A stretch of 7,922 bases of DNA from contig WAQM01000104.1 of NCBI GenBank assembly GCA_015520245.1, positions 1-7,922 on the forward strand. Reading direction: 5' to 3'. Position numbers and translations under genes: made by a program. The stretch is from Pyrodictiaceae archaeon (GTDB taxonomy: Archaea; Thermoproteota; Thermoprotei_A; Sulfolobales; Pyrodictiaceae). The notes under the pieces were generated by a model, which saw only the letters and a program-made list of their open reading frames with translations, ran no database searches and was not told where the DNA came from. Below, piece after piece: positions 1-5,651 of this stretch; position 1 is the stretch's first letter, and each line of letters opens with the position of its first letter.

Positions 1-641
1 CGCACGGCCCTCCTCATGGCGCGCCGCGCCAGGGCCACGGCCCGGGGCTCCATGCGCGCCAGGACCCCGGCGAGGCCCTCGATGAGCTTCACGCCCTCCT
101 CGGGCGAGGCCACTACGTAGTCCACCAGGCCGGCCGCCCGCGCCTCCTCCGCGCCCAGCTCGGCTCCGGTCAGCGCGAGGGCGAAGGCCCTGCGGCCCAG
201 CAGCAGCGGCCCGAGCGCGGTCAGGAGCGGTGGGATGAGGCCGAGCCTGACCTCGGGGAACGCTATCCTGGCCCCCCTAACGGCCACGACTATGTCCATG
301 AGCAGGAGGAGCTCGGCGCAGCCGCCGTAGGCGTAGCCGTGGACCAGGGCGGCCACGGGCTTTGAGCAGGAGTCCAGGGCATCGACGGCGGCCTCGACTG
401 CGTCGAAGAACTCGAGCGCCTCGTCAGCGCTCCTCAGCCCGGCCATGGCCGATATGTCGTCGCCGGTGCAGAACGCCCTGCCCTCACCCCGAAGCGCGAC
501 GAGGGGCGCCCCGCTGCCGCAGCCCTCGCGCAGCCGGCTCTCGAGCTCCCTCCACATGGCCTCGTCGAGGGCGTTCAGCTTCTCGGGCCTATCAAGGACG
601 ACCCAGAACACGTTGCCGCGGAGCTCGCCGCGGACGGGCAC
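1..641 (-). CDS. Enoyl-CoA hydratase/isomerase family protein (crotonase fold), C-terminus cut by window edge
   Basis: The 213 visible codons match the crotonase superfamily, which hydrates 2-enoyl-CoA thioesters in the cytoplasm. The N-terminal strand (residues 11-25) ends in RPEKLNALD; AFCTGDD (56-62) is the first oxyanion-hole segment; HGYAYGGCAEL (101-111) is the second. Both family glutamates are present: E110 (rat E144 equivalent) and E130 in FPEVRLG (E164 equivalent), which supports a hydratase over an isomerase or an inactive homologue. The usual PGxGGTQRL loop after E130 is replaced by IPPLLTALGPLL, so substrate class cannot be read. The GTG start follows an in-frame TGA and a Shine-Dalgarno sequence GGTGAG (647-652, minus strand) with 5-nt spacing. 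The gene is divergent from the Fe-S gene. A crotonyl-CoA or 3-hydroxyacyl-CoA role is inference. Confidence 0.93.
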   Translation of the reverse strand, partial: MPVRGELRGNVFWVVLDRPEKLNALDEAMWRELESRLREGCGSGAPLVALRGEGRAFCTGDDISAMAGLRSADEALEFFDAVEAAVDALDSCSKPVAALVHGYAYGGCAELLLLMDIVVAVRGARIAFPEVRLGLIPPLLTALGPLLLGRRAFALALTGAELGAEEARAAGLVDYVVASPEEGVKLIEGLAGVLARMEPRAVALARRAMRRAV

Positions 642-646
642 GGAAG

Positions 647-652
647 CTCACC
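647..652 (-). promoter_or_regulatory. Shine-Dalgarno site of the enoyl-CoA hydratase gene
   Basis: GGTGAG on the minus strand matches the archaeal anti-SD. It lies 5 nt before the GTG at 641 and overlaps an in-frame TGA, so it fixes this start. Confidence 0.6.
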
Positions 653-674
653 GGCTAGCTCGGGGCCCCCTAAG

Positions 675-682
675 GTTATAAC
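675..682. promoter_or_regulatory. Perfectly palindromic TATA box shared by two divergent genes
   Basis: GTTATAAC is an exact 8-bp palindrome and the only AT-rich stretch in the 77-bp divergent spacer. Its centre (678.5) is 37.5 bp from the minus-strand start at 641 and 40.5 bp from the plus-strand start at 719. With archaeal TATA-to-TSS spacing of about 25 bp, both mRNAs would have leaders of roughly 10-16 nt. The double use is inferred from position and symmetry. Confidence 0.6.
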
Positions 683-704
683 GATGAGGTTGGCGGCCGG
701 CCGC

Positions 705-712
705 GGGAGGTG
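705..712 (+). promoter_or_regulatory. Shine-Dalgarno site that sets the start of the Fe-S protein gene
   Basis: GGGAGGTG is a near-perfect archaeal SD. The first in-frame GTG (710) lies inside it and could not be used with it. The next GTG (719) is 6 nt downstream and is taken as the start, which makes the protein three residues shorter than the longest reading. Confidence 0.65.
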
Positions 713-718
713 GCGCGG

Positions 719-2173
719 GTGGCCAGCGGGCCCGTCGTGGTCGCGGACCGCGACGTGGGTGTCGCGGCCGAGGCCGTGGTCGTGCGCGACGGGGAGGAGG
801 CTGTCGAGGCGGCCTCGAGGTACGCCTCGGAGCAGCGTCCCGTGCTCCTAGCGGTCCGAGGCGCCTGGCTCCTGCTCGAGAGGCTGGCGGAGCGGGCGGC
901 GGAGGAGGGGTTCAACCCCTACCTCGCGCAGCCGCTGGACCCCGACCTCGAGCCCCGGCGCGCTTCGCTGCCGCTCAGCGGCCTCGCCGCCGCCAAGCTC
1001 TACAGCCTCCTGGGGAGCCGGGCCGACAAGGCCCCAGCGAGGCTGGACGCGTCGAAGAGGGCGAGCAGGAGGAGCCTGATCCTGAGAGGCCCGCTGGCCG
1101 CGATCAGGTTCACGCCGGCCCCGGTGCTAACCGACCCCAGGTCCTGCGCCCTGTTGCGCTCGTGCAGGGCGTGCACCGAGGTGTGCCCCGACCGGGCGCT
1201 CCGCGGCAAGCCGCCGGCAGTGGACGATGCCTCGTGCGGCCTCTGCGGCGCCTGCCTCAGCGCCTGCCCCGTTGCGGCCCTGGAGTCCACGGGCACCTCG
1301 GAGCGGCAGCTGAGGGGCTTCGTGGAGAGGGTGGCCGAGGACCTCGTGGGGCCCGGCTACCTGGTCCTAGCGTGCGTGGGCTCAGCACGGCAGGCAGGCG
1401 AGCTGCTGGCCAGGTGGGAGGGCGAGGCGCCGCTGCTCGTGTACGCTATCGCCTACCCGGGCGAGGCGACGCTGAGGGCCCTGGTGACGGCCTTCGCGTC
1501 GGGCCTCGAGCCGGCGATCCTCTGCGAGGAGGCGCCGCCGGAGCGCTGGGTGGTGGCCGAGGACTACGCGAGGCTCACCGGCGGCGAGCTGGTCGTGGCG
1601 GCCTCGGCGGAGGAGCTGGCCCGGAGGCTGACAGCGAGGAGGCCCCGCGCCCCGGCCCCCGCGCGTAGGGCGCTCGCGCACCCCGAGGTGATCAGAGTGC
1701 TGGCCGCGGGGCTAAGGGGTCGCGTTGCCACGCGCCTGCCCCTGGCTGGGGCGCCCGAGGTGGACGCCGGCAGGTGCACCCTCTGCGGCGCCTGCGCCGA
1801 GAACTGCCCAACTGGGGCCCTCGACCTCCGGGAGGAGGGCGGGGGTGCGGCGCTCATCCTGGCTCACGAGAGGTGCGTGGCCTGCGGGATTTGCGCTGAG
1901 GTGTGCCCCCACGGCGCCCTGAAGCTCGTGAGGTGCGTCGACCCCTCGCTGGCCGGCCGCCCCACACCCCTGCTAAGGGACGAGCTCCTTGAGTGCATAG
2001 TGTGCGGGCGCCCGCTCGCGCCGAGGAGGATGGTCGCGAGCGTCGTGAACAAGCTCAGGGAGGCGGGGGTCGGCCGCGACGCGCTCCTCGCCGCCTTCAT
2101 GTGCCCGGACTGCAAGGTAAGGTACCAGCTCGGCCTGGCGAGGCCGCGCCGCGAGCCGCCCCTGCCCCTCTAG
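719..2173 (+). CDS. Multi-[4Fe-4S] ferredoxin-domain protein with central FlpD-like region
   Basis: This is a 484-residue cytoplasmic electron-transfer protein; no signal peptide or membrane helix is seen. Domains in order: an N-terminal region without motifs (1-135); a first ferredoxin pair, C143-x5-C149-x2-C152-x3-C156P and C173/176/179/183P; a central alpha/beta region (about 190-340) with C219 and C269, loosely resembling the small MvhD/FlpD-type domain or the Fe-S proteins found beside formate dehydrogenases; a second ferredoxin pair, C353/356/359/363P and C386/389/392/396P; and a C-terminal pair C426-x2-C429 and C462-x2-C465 that could hold zinc, a rubredoxin-type iron or another cluster. 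Four [4Fe-4S] clusters are expected. The first motif has unusual x5 spacing. No catalytic redox subunit lies nearby, so the partner is unknown. The gene ends in a 4-bp tail overlap with tatA. Confidence 0.88.
   Translation: MASGPVVVADRDVGVAAEAVVVRDGEEAVEAASRYASEQRPVLLAVRGAWLLLERLAERAAEEGFNPYLAQPLDPDLEPRRASLPLSGLAAAKLYSLLGSRADKAPARLDASKRASRRSLILRGPLAAIRFTPAPVLTDPRSCALLRSCRACTEVCPDRALRGKPPAVDDASCGLCGACLSACPVAALESTGTSERQLRGFVERVAEDLVGPGYLVLACVGSARQAGELLARWEGEAPLLVYAIAYPGEATLRALVTAFASGLEPAILCEEAPPERWVVAEDYARLTGGELVVAASAEELARRLTARRPRAPAPARRALAHPEVIRVLAAGLRGRVATRLPLAGAPEVDAGRCTLCGACAENCPTGALDLREEGGGAALILAHERCVACGICAEVCPHGALKLVRCVDPSLAGRPTPLLRDELLECIVCGRPLAPRRMVASVVNKLREAGVGRDALLAAFMCPDCKVRYQLGLARPRREPPLPL
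2170..2173. other. CTAG shared by two convergent stop codons
   Basis: The palindrome CTAG gives TAG to the Fe-S gene on plus (2171-2173) and TAG to tatA on minus (2172-2170). There is no intergenic DNA for a terminator. The same arrangement recurs at 6190-6193. Confidence 0.9.
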
Positions 2174-2490
2174 GCCTTGCTCTCGAGCAGCCCCCGCTTC
2201 TCTGCCTCCCGCACTATCTCCTCGATGAGCTTCTCGCGCGGCTTGCCCTCGGCGTCGATGCCGAGCCTCTCGGCTATCTTCCTCAGCGTCTCATCGTCCA
2301 CCTTGCCCTCCCTCACCTTCCTCACGTCCTCATCCTCTATGAGCCCCTGCGAGGCCCGCCTGAACTCATAGAACGCCTTGCCTATGGCCCTCGCCAGCTG
2401 GGGGAGCTTCGTGGGCCCCCATATCAGCAGTATGATGACGAGGAGTATGATCAGAGCCTCCGTGGGCTGGATCCCGAAGGGCAGCGACAC
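2170..2490 (-). CDS. tatA: Twin-arginine translocase subunit TatA/TatE family
   Basis: This 106-residue protein has the TatA plan: a short N-terminus outside, one hydrophobic helix (about residues 11-24, LIILLVIILLIW), then the hinge and amphipathic helix GPTKLPQLARAIGKAFYEFRR (25-45). It forms the pore-forming part of the Tat pathway, which exports folded proteins, often with redox cofactors. Residues 50-106 are a charged, helical tail; DETLRKIAERLGI followed by REKLIEEIVREA looks like a SAP- or Rho-N-like helix pair, an inference from pattern only. No tatC is in the window. The GTG start has GGAGG (2494-2498) with only 3 nt between them; no better in-frame start exists. It is divergent from the small gene at 2569 and convergent with the Fe-S gene. 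The TatA/TatE versus TatB split cannot be settled from sequence alone. Confidence 0.93.
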   Translation of the reverse strand: MSLPFGIQPTEALIILLVIILLIWGPTKLPQLARAIGKAFYEFRRASQGLIEDEDVRKVREGKVDDETLRKIAERLGIDAEGKPREKLIEEIVREAEKRGLLESKA

Positions 2491-2528
2491 GGCCCTCCGG
2501 CCCCGGGGTGGGCCCGCAGCTAAGCCTA

Positions 2529-2534
2529 CTTATA
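2529..2534. promoter_or_regulatory. TATA-like box between tatA and the small unknown gene
   Basis: CTTATA on plus (TATAAG on minus) is the main AT-rich stretch in the 78-bp spacer. Its centre is 37.5 bp from the TTG at 2569 and 41.5 bp from the tatA GTG at 2490, so it can serve either gene. CTTATA is a canonical archaeal TATA box in the plus direction. Confidence 0.55.
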
Positions 2535-2537
2535 CGT

Positions 2538-2545
2538 TGCATGCA
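2538..2545. promoter_or_regulatory. TGCATGCA palindrome, possible operator
   Basis: This exact 8-bp palindrome lies 3 bp past the CTTATA box, between it and the predicted plus-strand transcription start. A repressor bound here would block the small unknown gene. Such palindromes occur by chance, and no second copy was seen in the window, so this is tentative. Confidence 0.2.
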
Positions 2546-2568
2546 GCCGCCCACGCTGGGGCCGCGGC

Positions 2569-2907
2569 TTGGCTCTGCCCTCGACGGGCAAGCCCGTCAG
2601 ATCCTACCCCAACGAGTCCGTGAGGAGGGTCATAGCGTTCATCCCGCCGGGCCACCAGCATCTGCGCCTGATAATCGAGCTCGAGGACCAGATAATAGTG
2701 CTTCACGAGGCGGCGGTGGCGGGCATAGTCAGGGCCTACGTCAACATCGTGACGCACCCCTCGAGGAGAGCCGTCGAGCTGATGCTGCGGAGGCTGACGA
2801 AGGCAGAGAGGAAGCCGGGCTACGCGGACTGGCAGCTCATCGAGACCGGCCGCAGCGAGGACGAGGTGTCCGAGGAGGCTATGAAGATCTGGCTGTCATC
2901 CCAGTAG
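2569..2907 (+). CDS. Small conserved-looking protein of unknown function
   Basis: I do not recognise a named family for this 112-residue soluble protein, though it reads as a well-constrained crenarchaeal type. After a short lead (1-14) comes RRVIAFIPPGHQHLRLIIEL, which looks like two beta strands around a PPGHQH turn, then an acidic and hydrophobic stretch EDQIIVLHEAAVAGIVRAYV, a basic helix (SRRAVELMLRRL) and an acidic C-terminus (EDEVSEE). There are no cysteines, membrane segments or clear nucleotide-binding loops. Histidines 44 and 46 are possible ligands. The TTG start has no strong SD, but lies 37.5 bp from the TATA box, like the other genes here. The last 29 bp overlap the convergent reductase gene. 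Confidence 0.75.
   Translation: MALPSTGKPVRSYPNESVRRVIAFIPPGHQHLRLIIELEDQIIVLHEAAVAGIVRAYVNIVTHPSRRAVELMLRRLTKAERKPGYADWQLIETGRSEDEVSEEAMKIWLSSQ
2879..2907. other. 29-bp tail-to-tail overlap of two coding regions
   Basis: The plus-strand unknown gene stops at 2907 (TAG) and the minus-strand reductase stops at 2881-2879 (TAG). Both stops are fixed, so the last nine or so codons of each gene are read on both strands. Confidence 0.85.
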
Positions 2908-3787
2908 AGCGGGCGCGCTCGTAGAGGTGCATGGCCACGGCCAGGTCCAGGGATGCGGTGCCCACGGACTTGTACACGGCCACGTCGCCCTCGCCCTCGC
3001 AGCGCGCGCCCCTCAGCAGCTCGGCCAGCTCGACCACCCTGGCCCAGCCCGGCACGTCGTCGCTCTCGGAGAGCACGCCCTCCCTGGTGTCGACGACGAC
3101 GCAGCGCGCCCTCCTTATCACGTCGTCGTCCAGCTCGCGCACGGGCCGGGGCGCCCCGACGCTGACCACGTAGGCCCCGCTCCTGAGCAGCGCGCCCTTC
3201 ACGACCGGCGTCCTCGAGGTGGTGGCGGCGACCACGACCGTGGAGGAGCGGAGGAGCTGCTCCAGGTCGGCGTACCTACCGCCGTAGAGGGCCGCGAGCC
3301 TCTCGGCCCTCGCCCTGGTGCGGGAGTACACCAGCAGCCTATCGAAGGCGAAGACCTGGGTAAGGAGGCGCACGTGGTAACTCGCCTGCACGCCGGCGCC
3401 TATCACGCCCAGCGTGCCGCCGCCCCGGAACCCCATCAGCCGCAGGGCGAGGGCCGAGGCGGCTGCCGTCCTCCAGCCCGTGGGCTGCTCGGCCGGCGCT
3501 TCAAGCAGCAGGGAGCCGGTGTTGGCGTCAAACAGCATCAGCCTGCCCCTCACGAGCGGGAGGCCGCGGGCCGGGTTGCCCGGGTAGACGCCGACCACCT
3601 TGACCGCGAAGTACCCCTGGCCGGCCGCGAGCATCACGGCGACCCAGGAGCCCCGGTGCTCCACCGACAGCCTCCTAGGGGCGTGGACTCCGGCCCTCAG
3701 CACCCGCTCGACCGTGTCCACGAGGCCCCGGGGGTCGACGAGCCTATCAACGTCCTCGCCGCTCAGATGCAGCGGCTGGGCCCCCAA
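2879..3787 (-). CDS. Ornithine cyclodeaminase/mu-crystallin family NAD(P)-dependent dehydrogenase
   Basis: This 302-residue enzyme belongs to the family that includes ornithine cyclodeaminase, archaeal alanine dehydrogenase and cyclic imine (pyrroline-2-carboxylate) reductases; most members are 310-350 residues. Visible motifs: the substrate-site lysine K63 in VKVVGVYPGNP; DANTGSLLL (88-95); WRTAAAS (105-111) with R106; the Rossmann loop GVIGAGVQA (127-135); YSRT (154-157) after the second strand, of the kind seen with NADP- or NAD-dependent members; and KSVGTASLDLA (273-283). At 211-213 the sequence reads GAP where ornithine cyclodeaminase and A. fulgidus alanine dehydrogenase have GxD; the missing Asp argues against ornithine deamination and for imine or amino-acid reduction. 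The TTG start is the only plausible one upstream of LHLSGEDV. It is divergent from the SIS gene. Confidence 0.9.
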   Translation of the reverse strand: MGAQPLHLSGEDVDRLVDPRGLVDTVERVLRAGVHAPRRLSVEHRGSWVAVMLAAGQGYFAVKVVGVYPGNPARGLPLVRGRLMLFDANTGSLLLEAPAEQPTGWRTAAASALALRLMGFRGGGTLGVIGAGVQASYHVRLLTQVFAFDRLLVYSRTRARAERLAALYGGRYADLEQLLRSSTVVVAATTSRTPVVKGALLRSGAYVVSVGAPRPVRELDDDVIRRARCVVVDTREGVLSESDDVPGWARVVELAELLRGARCEGEGDVAVYKSVGTASLDLAVAMHLYERARSTGMTARSS

Positions 3788-3825
3788 CCGCCGCCCCCGC
3801 GTCGCAGGGCGGCACGGGCCCGAGG

Positions 3826-3831
3826 CTTTAC
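3826..3831. promoter_or_regulatory. Weak TATA-like box in the reductase/SIS divergent spacer
   Basis: CTTTAC is the most AT-rich part of the 72-bp spacer. Its centre is 41.5 bp from the reductase TTG (3787) and 31.5 bp from the SIS TTG (3860). It is the weakest of the five boxes. Confidence 0.4.
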
Positions 3832-3840
3832 GGGCTCCCG

Positions 3841-3854
3841 GGCACGGGGGTGCC
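3841..3854 (+). promoter_or_regulatory. Hairpin or palindrome containing the SIS gene Shine-Dalgarno site
   Basis: GGCAC (3841-3845) and GTGCC (3850-3854) can pair around a GGGG loop. The stretch GGGGGTG (3846-3852), the best SD for the TTG at 3860 (7-nt spacing), falls in the loop and stem. If transcribed this would mask the ribosome site; if transcription begins further down, it is only a DNA palindrome. Confidence 0.3.
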
Positions 3855-3859
3855 AGCCT

Positions 3860-4792
3860 TTGAAGCTCCGCGAGGCCCTGAGGGCCGACGTCGAGAGGGC
3901 CCTCGAGCTGCTGGAGGACCAGTACGCGGCCGTCGAGCCCCTCGATGCAGCCTGCGCCATCGTCACCGGGGCGGGCGACAGCTTCGCGGCGGCCCTGCTC
4001 GCGCCAGCCCTGCACCCCGGGGCCCGGGCGGCCGACCCCATGGCGGTGGCTTACGGTGACGTGGTCAGCGAGCTGGCCCGCCGCGGCTGCGCCCTCATCG
4101 CGGTGAGCCTGGGAGGCCGCACGCGCACGGTCGTGGAGGCCGCCAGGAGGTTCAGAAGGGCCGGCGGCGCGGTTGTCGCCGTCACGGGGGACCCGGCGTC
4201 CCCCCTCGCGGCTCATGCAGACCGTGTCGTCACGGTGCTGCACGCAGGTCTCGCGCGCGGTGTCGGCGCGGGTCGCCACCTGCTGACCCTTGTCGCGCTG
4301 GCCGCGCTCCTGGGCGCACCGGCTCCCGTCAGGCCGCCCTGGCCGCGCGGCTGCCCCGACAGGCTGTATGGCTACGTGTTCGCGGGCTGCTGCGAGACGG
4401 AGTCGGCCGCGCTCTACGCGGCGCTCAAGGTGTACGAGGTCTACGGGCTGCCGGCCCAGTGGTGGGGCCTCGAGCAGTTCGTCCACGCCCCCGTCCTCGG
4501 CGCGCCGGGCGACAAGCTCGTCGTGTTCGAGTGCCTGGGGGCACGTGAGCGCGTTGATGAGGTCGTCTCGACGCTGCGCGAGGTCGGCGTCGACGTGCTG
4601 CGGGTCGAGGCTCGCGGGCCCACGAGGCTCGATAACGCGCTGTGGAGCTCGCTGTGGACGCTGGCCTGCATGGCGTCGGCGAGGGACGTGCCCGACGAGC
4701 CGCGCTACGCCAGCCACCCGGGGCTGGACAGGTTAACGCGCCTCATCTACTACGAGGCTGACGCCGCCCCAGTCGGGGACGAGGCGCTCTAG
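3860..4792 (+). CDS. Double SIS-domain sugar-phosphate protein (GlmS-isomerase/AgaS-like)
   Basis: This 310-residue cytoplasmic protein has two SIS (sugar isomerase) domains. In the first, GAGDSFAAALLA (37-48) is the phosphate-binding loop, followed by SLGGRTRTVVEAARR (83-97), the usual SxSGxT segment, and VVAVTGDPASPLA (105-117). In the second (about 168-280), CCETESAALYAALKVYE (177-193) and LEQFVHAP (204-211) correspond to the ExxALKxxE and EEFxHGP segments of GlmS-type isomerase halves. There is no glutaminase domain and no N-terminal Cys, so it is not a glucosamine-6-phosphate synthase that uses glutamine; deamination, isomerisation or sugar-phosphate sensing are options. The plan is unlike the phosphoglucose/phosphomannose isomerase common in Crenarchaeota. 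The TTG start is set by GGGGGTG 7 nt upstream. Its last 60 bp overlap the convergent gene. Confidence 0.85.
   Translation: MKLREALRADVERALELLEDQYAAVEPLDAACAIVTGAGDSFAAALLAPALHPGARAADPMAVAYGDVVSELARRGCALIAVSLGGRTRTVVEAARRFRRAGGAVVAVTGDPASPLAAHADRVVTVLHAGLARGVGAGRHLLTLVALAALLGAPAPVRPPWPRGCPDRLYGYVFAGCCETESAALYAALKVYEVYGLPAQWWGLEQFVHAPVLGAPGDKLVVFECLGARERVDEVVSTLREVGVDVLRVEARGPTRLDNALWSSLWTLACMASARDVPDEPRYASHPGLDRLTRLIYYEADAAPVGDEAL
4733..4792. other. 60-bp tail-to-tail coding overlap
   Basis: The SIS gene ends with TAG at 4790-4792, and the minus-strand nucleotidyltransferase gene ends with TAA at 4735-4733. Twenty codons of each are antisense to the other. Both tails (RLTRLIYYE on plus, RLVPDWGGVSLVVDEAR on minus) look like real protein ends. 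Confidence 0.85.
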
Positions 4793-5590
4793 GCCGCACA
4801 CCTCCTCGAGCACGCCCTCGACGCAGACGCGGGCGCCGTCGGGCAGCTCGGCGTACCTAAGCCTCAGCGTGTAGACGAGCAGCCTGCGGCCGGGCGCGTC
4901 GAGCTCGTAGACCGTCGGGGTGAGCCAGCTGGGGCCGGCGTGCCTCAGCGTCCCGCAGGCGCGCACGAAGCCCAGCCTGCGCACCCGAAGGCAGCGCGTG
5001 GGCCTCGTGCAGGCCACGAGGCGGACCGTGTAGGCGACGCCGCCCAGGCGCCCCACGAGCAGGCGCCGTCCCAGCGTCGCCTCGAGGCCGCCGCCCCACG
5101 GCTCGTCGGGGGCCTCGAGCGGCTGCGTGACCCCGTCAGCGCGCAGGTCGGCTAGCAGCCTGTAGGCCCTCTCGGCGTCGGCGGGCCCGTAGACGACGAT
5201 GTCGGCGTCCCGCGCCACCTCGGGCGCGTAGGCCAGGCTGCCCGTAACGCCGGCCGCCTCGACGCCGGCGGACGCCATGTGCTCCAGCAGGGCGAGCGCG
5301 GCCCTGCAGCCGGGGCTGCTGCAGCCCCTCAGCCTCGCGGCGGCCTCGAAGGGGCTCTCGAGCTTAGCCTCCGGGGGCGCGATAGGCGCGGGGACGCCCA
5401 GGCAGGGGTGGACCCGGCACGGTACGCCCGTGTCGCAGAGGTCGCGGGGCCCCGACGGCTTGACGCGCCGGCCCCTCACGAGCCTCGGCGCGAATGTGAG
5501 GCCCGGCAGCGGGTGCTCGCAGCCCTTGACGATACCAACGACGCCGCCCCATTTGACCAGCCAGCCCTCGGCGGGGCCTAGCGGGCCCAC
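4733..5590 (-). CDS. Predicted nucleotidyltransferase (COG1665-like archaeal protein)
   Basis: This 285-residue protein fits, from memory of the family pattern, the archaeal predicted nucleotidyltransferases of COG1665. The N-terminus has GIVKGCEHPLPGLTFAPRLV (19-38), like the GYxHPxGxVxAxPRY start of that group, then LGVPAPI (64-70). The catalytic-like core is GVTGSLAYAPEVARDADIVVYG (114-135): G117-S118 and then D128 and D130 match the GS...DxD metal site of the polymerase-beta fold, with a short spacing of ten. The third acidic residue is not obvious. Residues 223-285 look like a beta-rich C-terminal domain (TPTVYELD, ARVCVEGVLEEV). The nucleotide and acceptor are unknown. The GTG start at 5590 is the only good one and lies 35 bp from the TATA box; no strong SD. 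It is divergent from the 176-residue unknown gene. Confidence 0.78.
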   Translation of the reverse strand: MGPLGPAEGWLVKWGGVVGIVKGCEHPLPGLTFAPRLVRGRRVKPSGPRDLCDTGVPCRVHPCLGVPAPIAPPEAKLESPFEAAARLRGCSSPGCRAALALLEHMASAGVEAAGVTGSLAYAPEVARDADIVVYGPADAERAYRLLADLRADGVTQPLEAPDEPWGGGLEATLGRRLLVGRLGGVAYTVRLVACTRPTRCLRVRRLGFVRACGTLRHAGPSWLTPTVYELDAPGRRLLVYTLRLRYAELPDGARVCVEGVLEEVCGLERLVPDWGGVSLVVDEAR

Positions 5591-5621
5591 GGGGCGGCCC
5601 CCGGAGCGGCTGGCAGCGGCG

Positions 5622-5628
5622 CTTATAG
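5622..5628. promoter_or_regulatory. TATA box shared by nucleotidyltransferase and unknown gene
   Basis: CTTATAG (CTATAAG on minus) is the only AT-rich stretch in the 72-bp spacer. It is about 35 bp from the GTG at 5590 and 38 bp from the ATG at 5663. It reads as an acceptable archaeal TATA box both ways. Confidence 0.55.
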
Positions 5629-5651
5629 TTGGGCGGGCGCGCCGGGCCGGC

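Noticed and set aside
1162..1668. 168-codon frame inside the Fe-S gene
   Set aside because: Same strand, different frame, Arg/Gly/Pro-rich; the overlapping frame carries all the cluster motifs.
2927..3859. Plus-strand extension of the SIS gene frame back to 2927
   Set aside because: It is antisense to the reductase, and its translation is rich in His, Gly, Arg and Pro with no domain. The SIS fold begins at 3860 with a proper SD.
2879..4717. Long minus-strand reading frame of 612 codons covering the reductase and the antisense of the SIS gene
   Set aside because: Only the part from 3787 has family motifs. Upstream codons are low-complexity Arg/Gly/Pro/His text antisense to a well-supported gene; GC-rich DNA has few chance stops.
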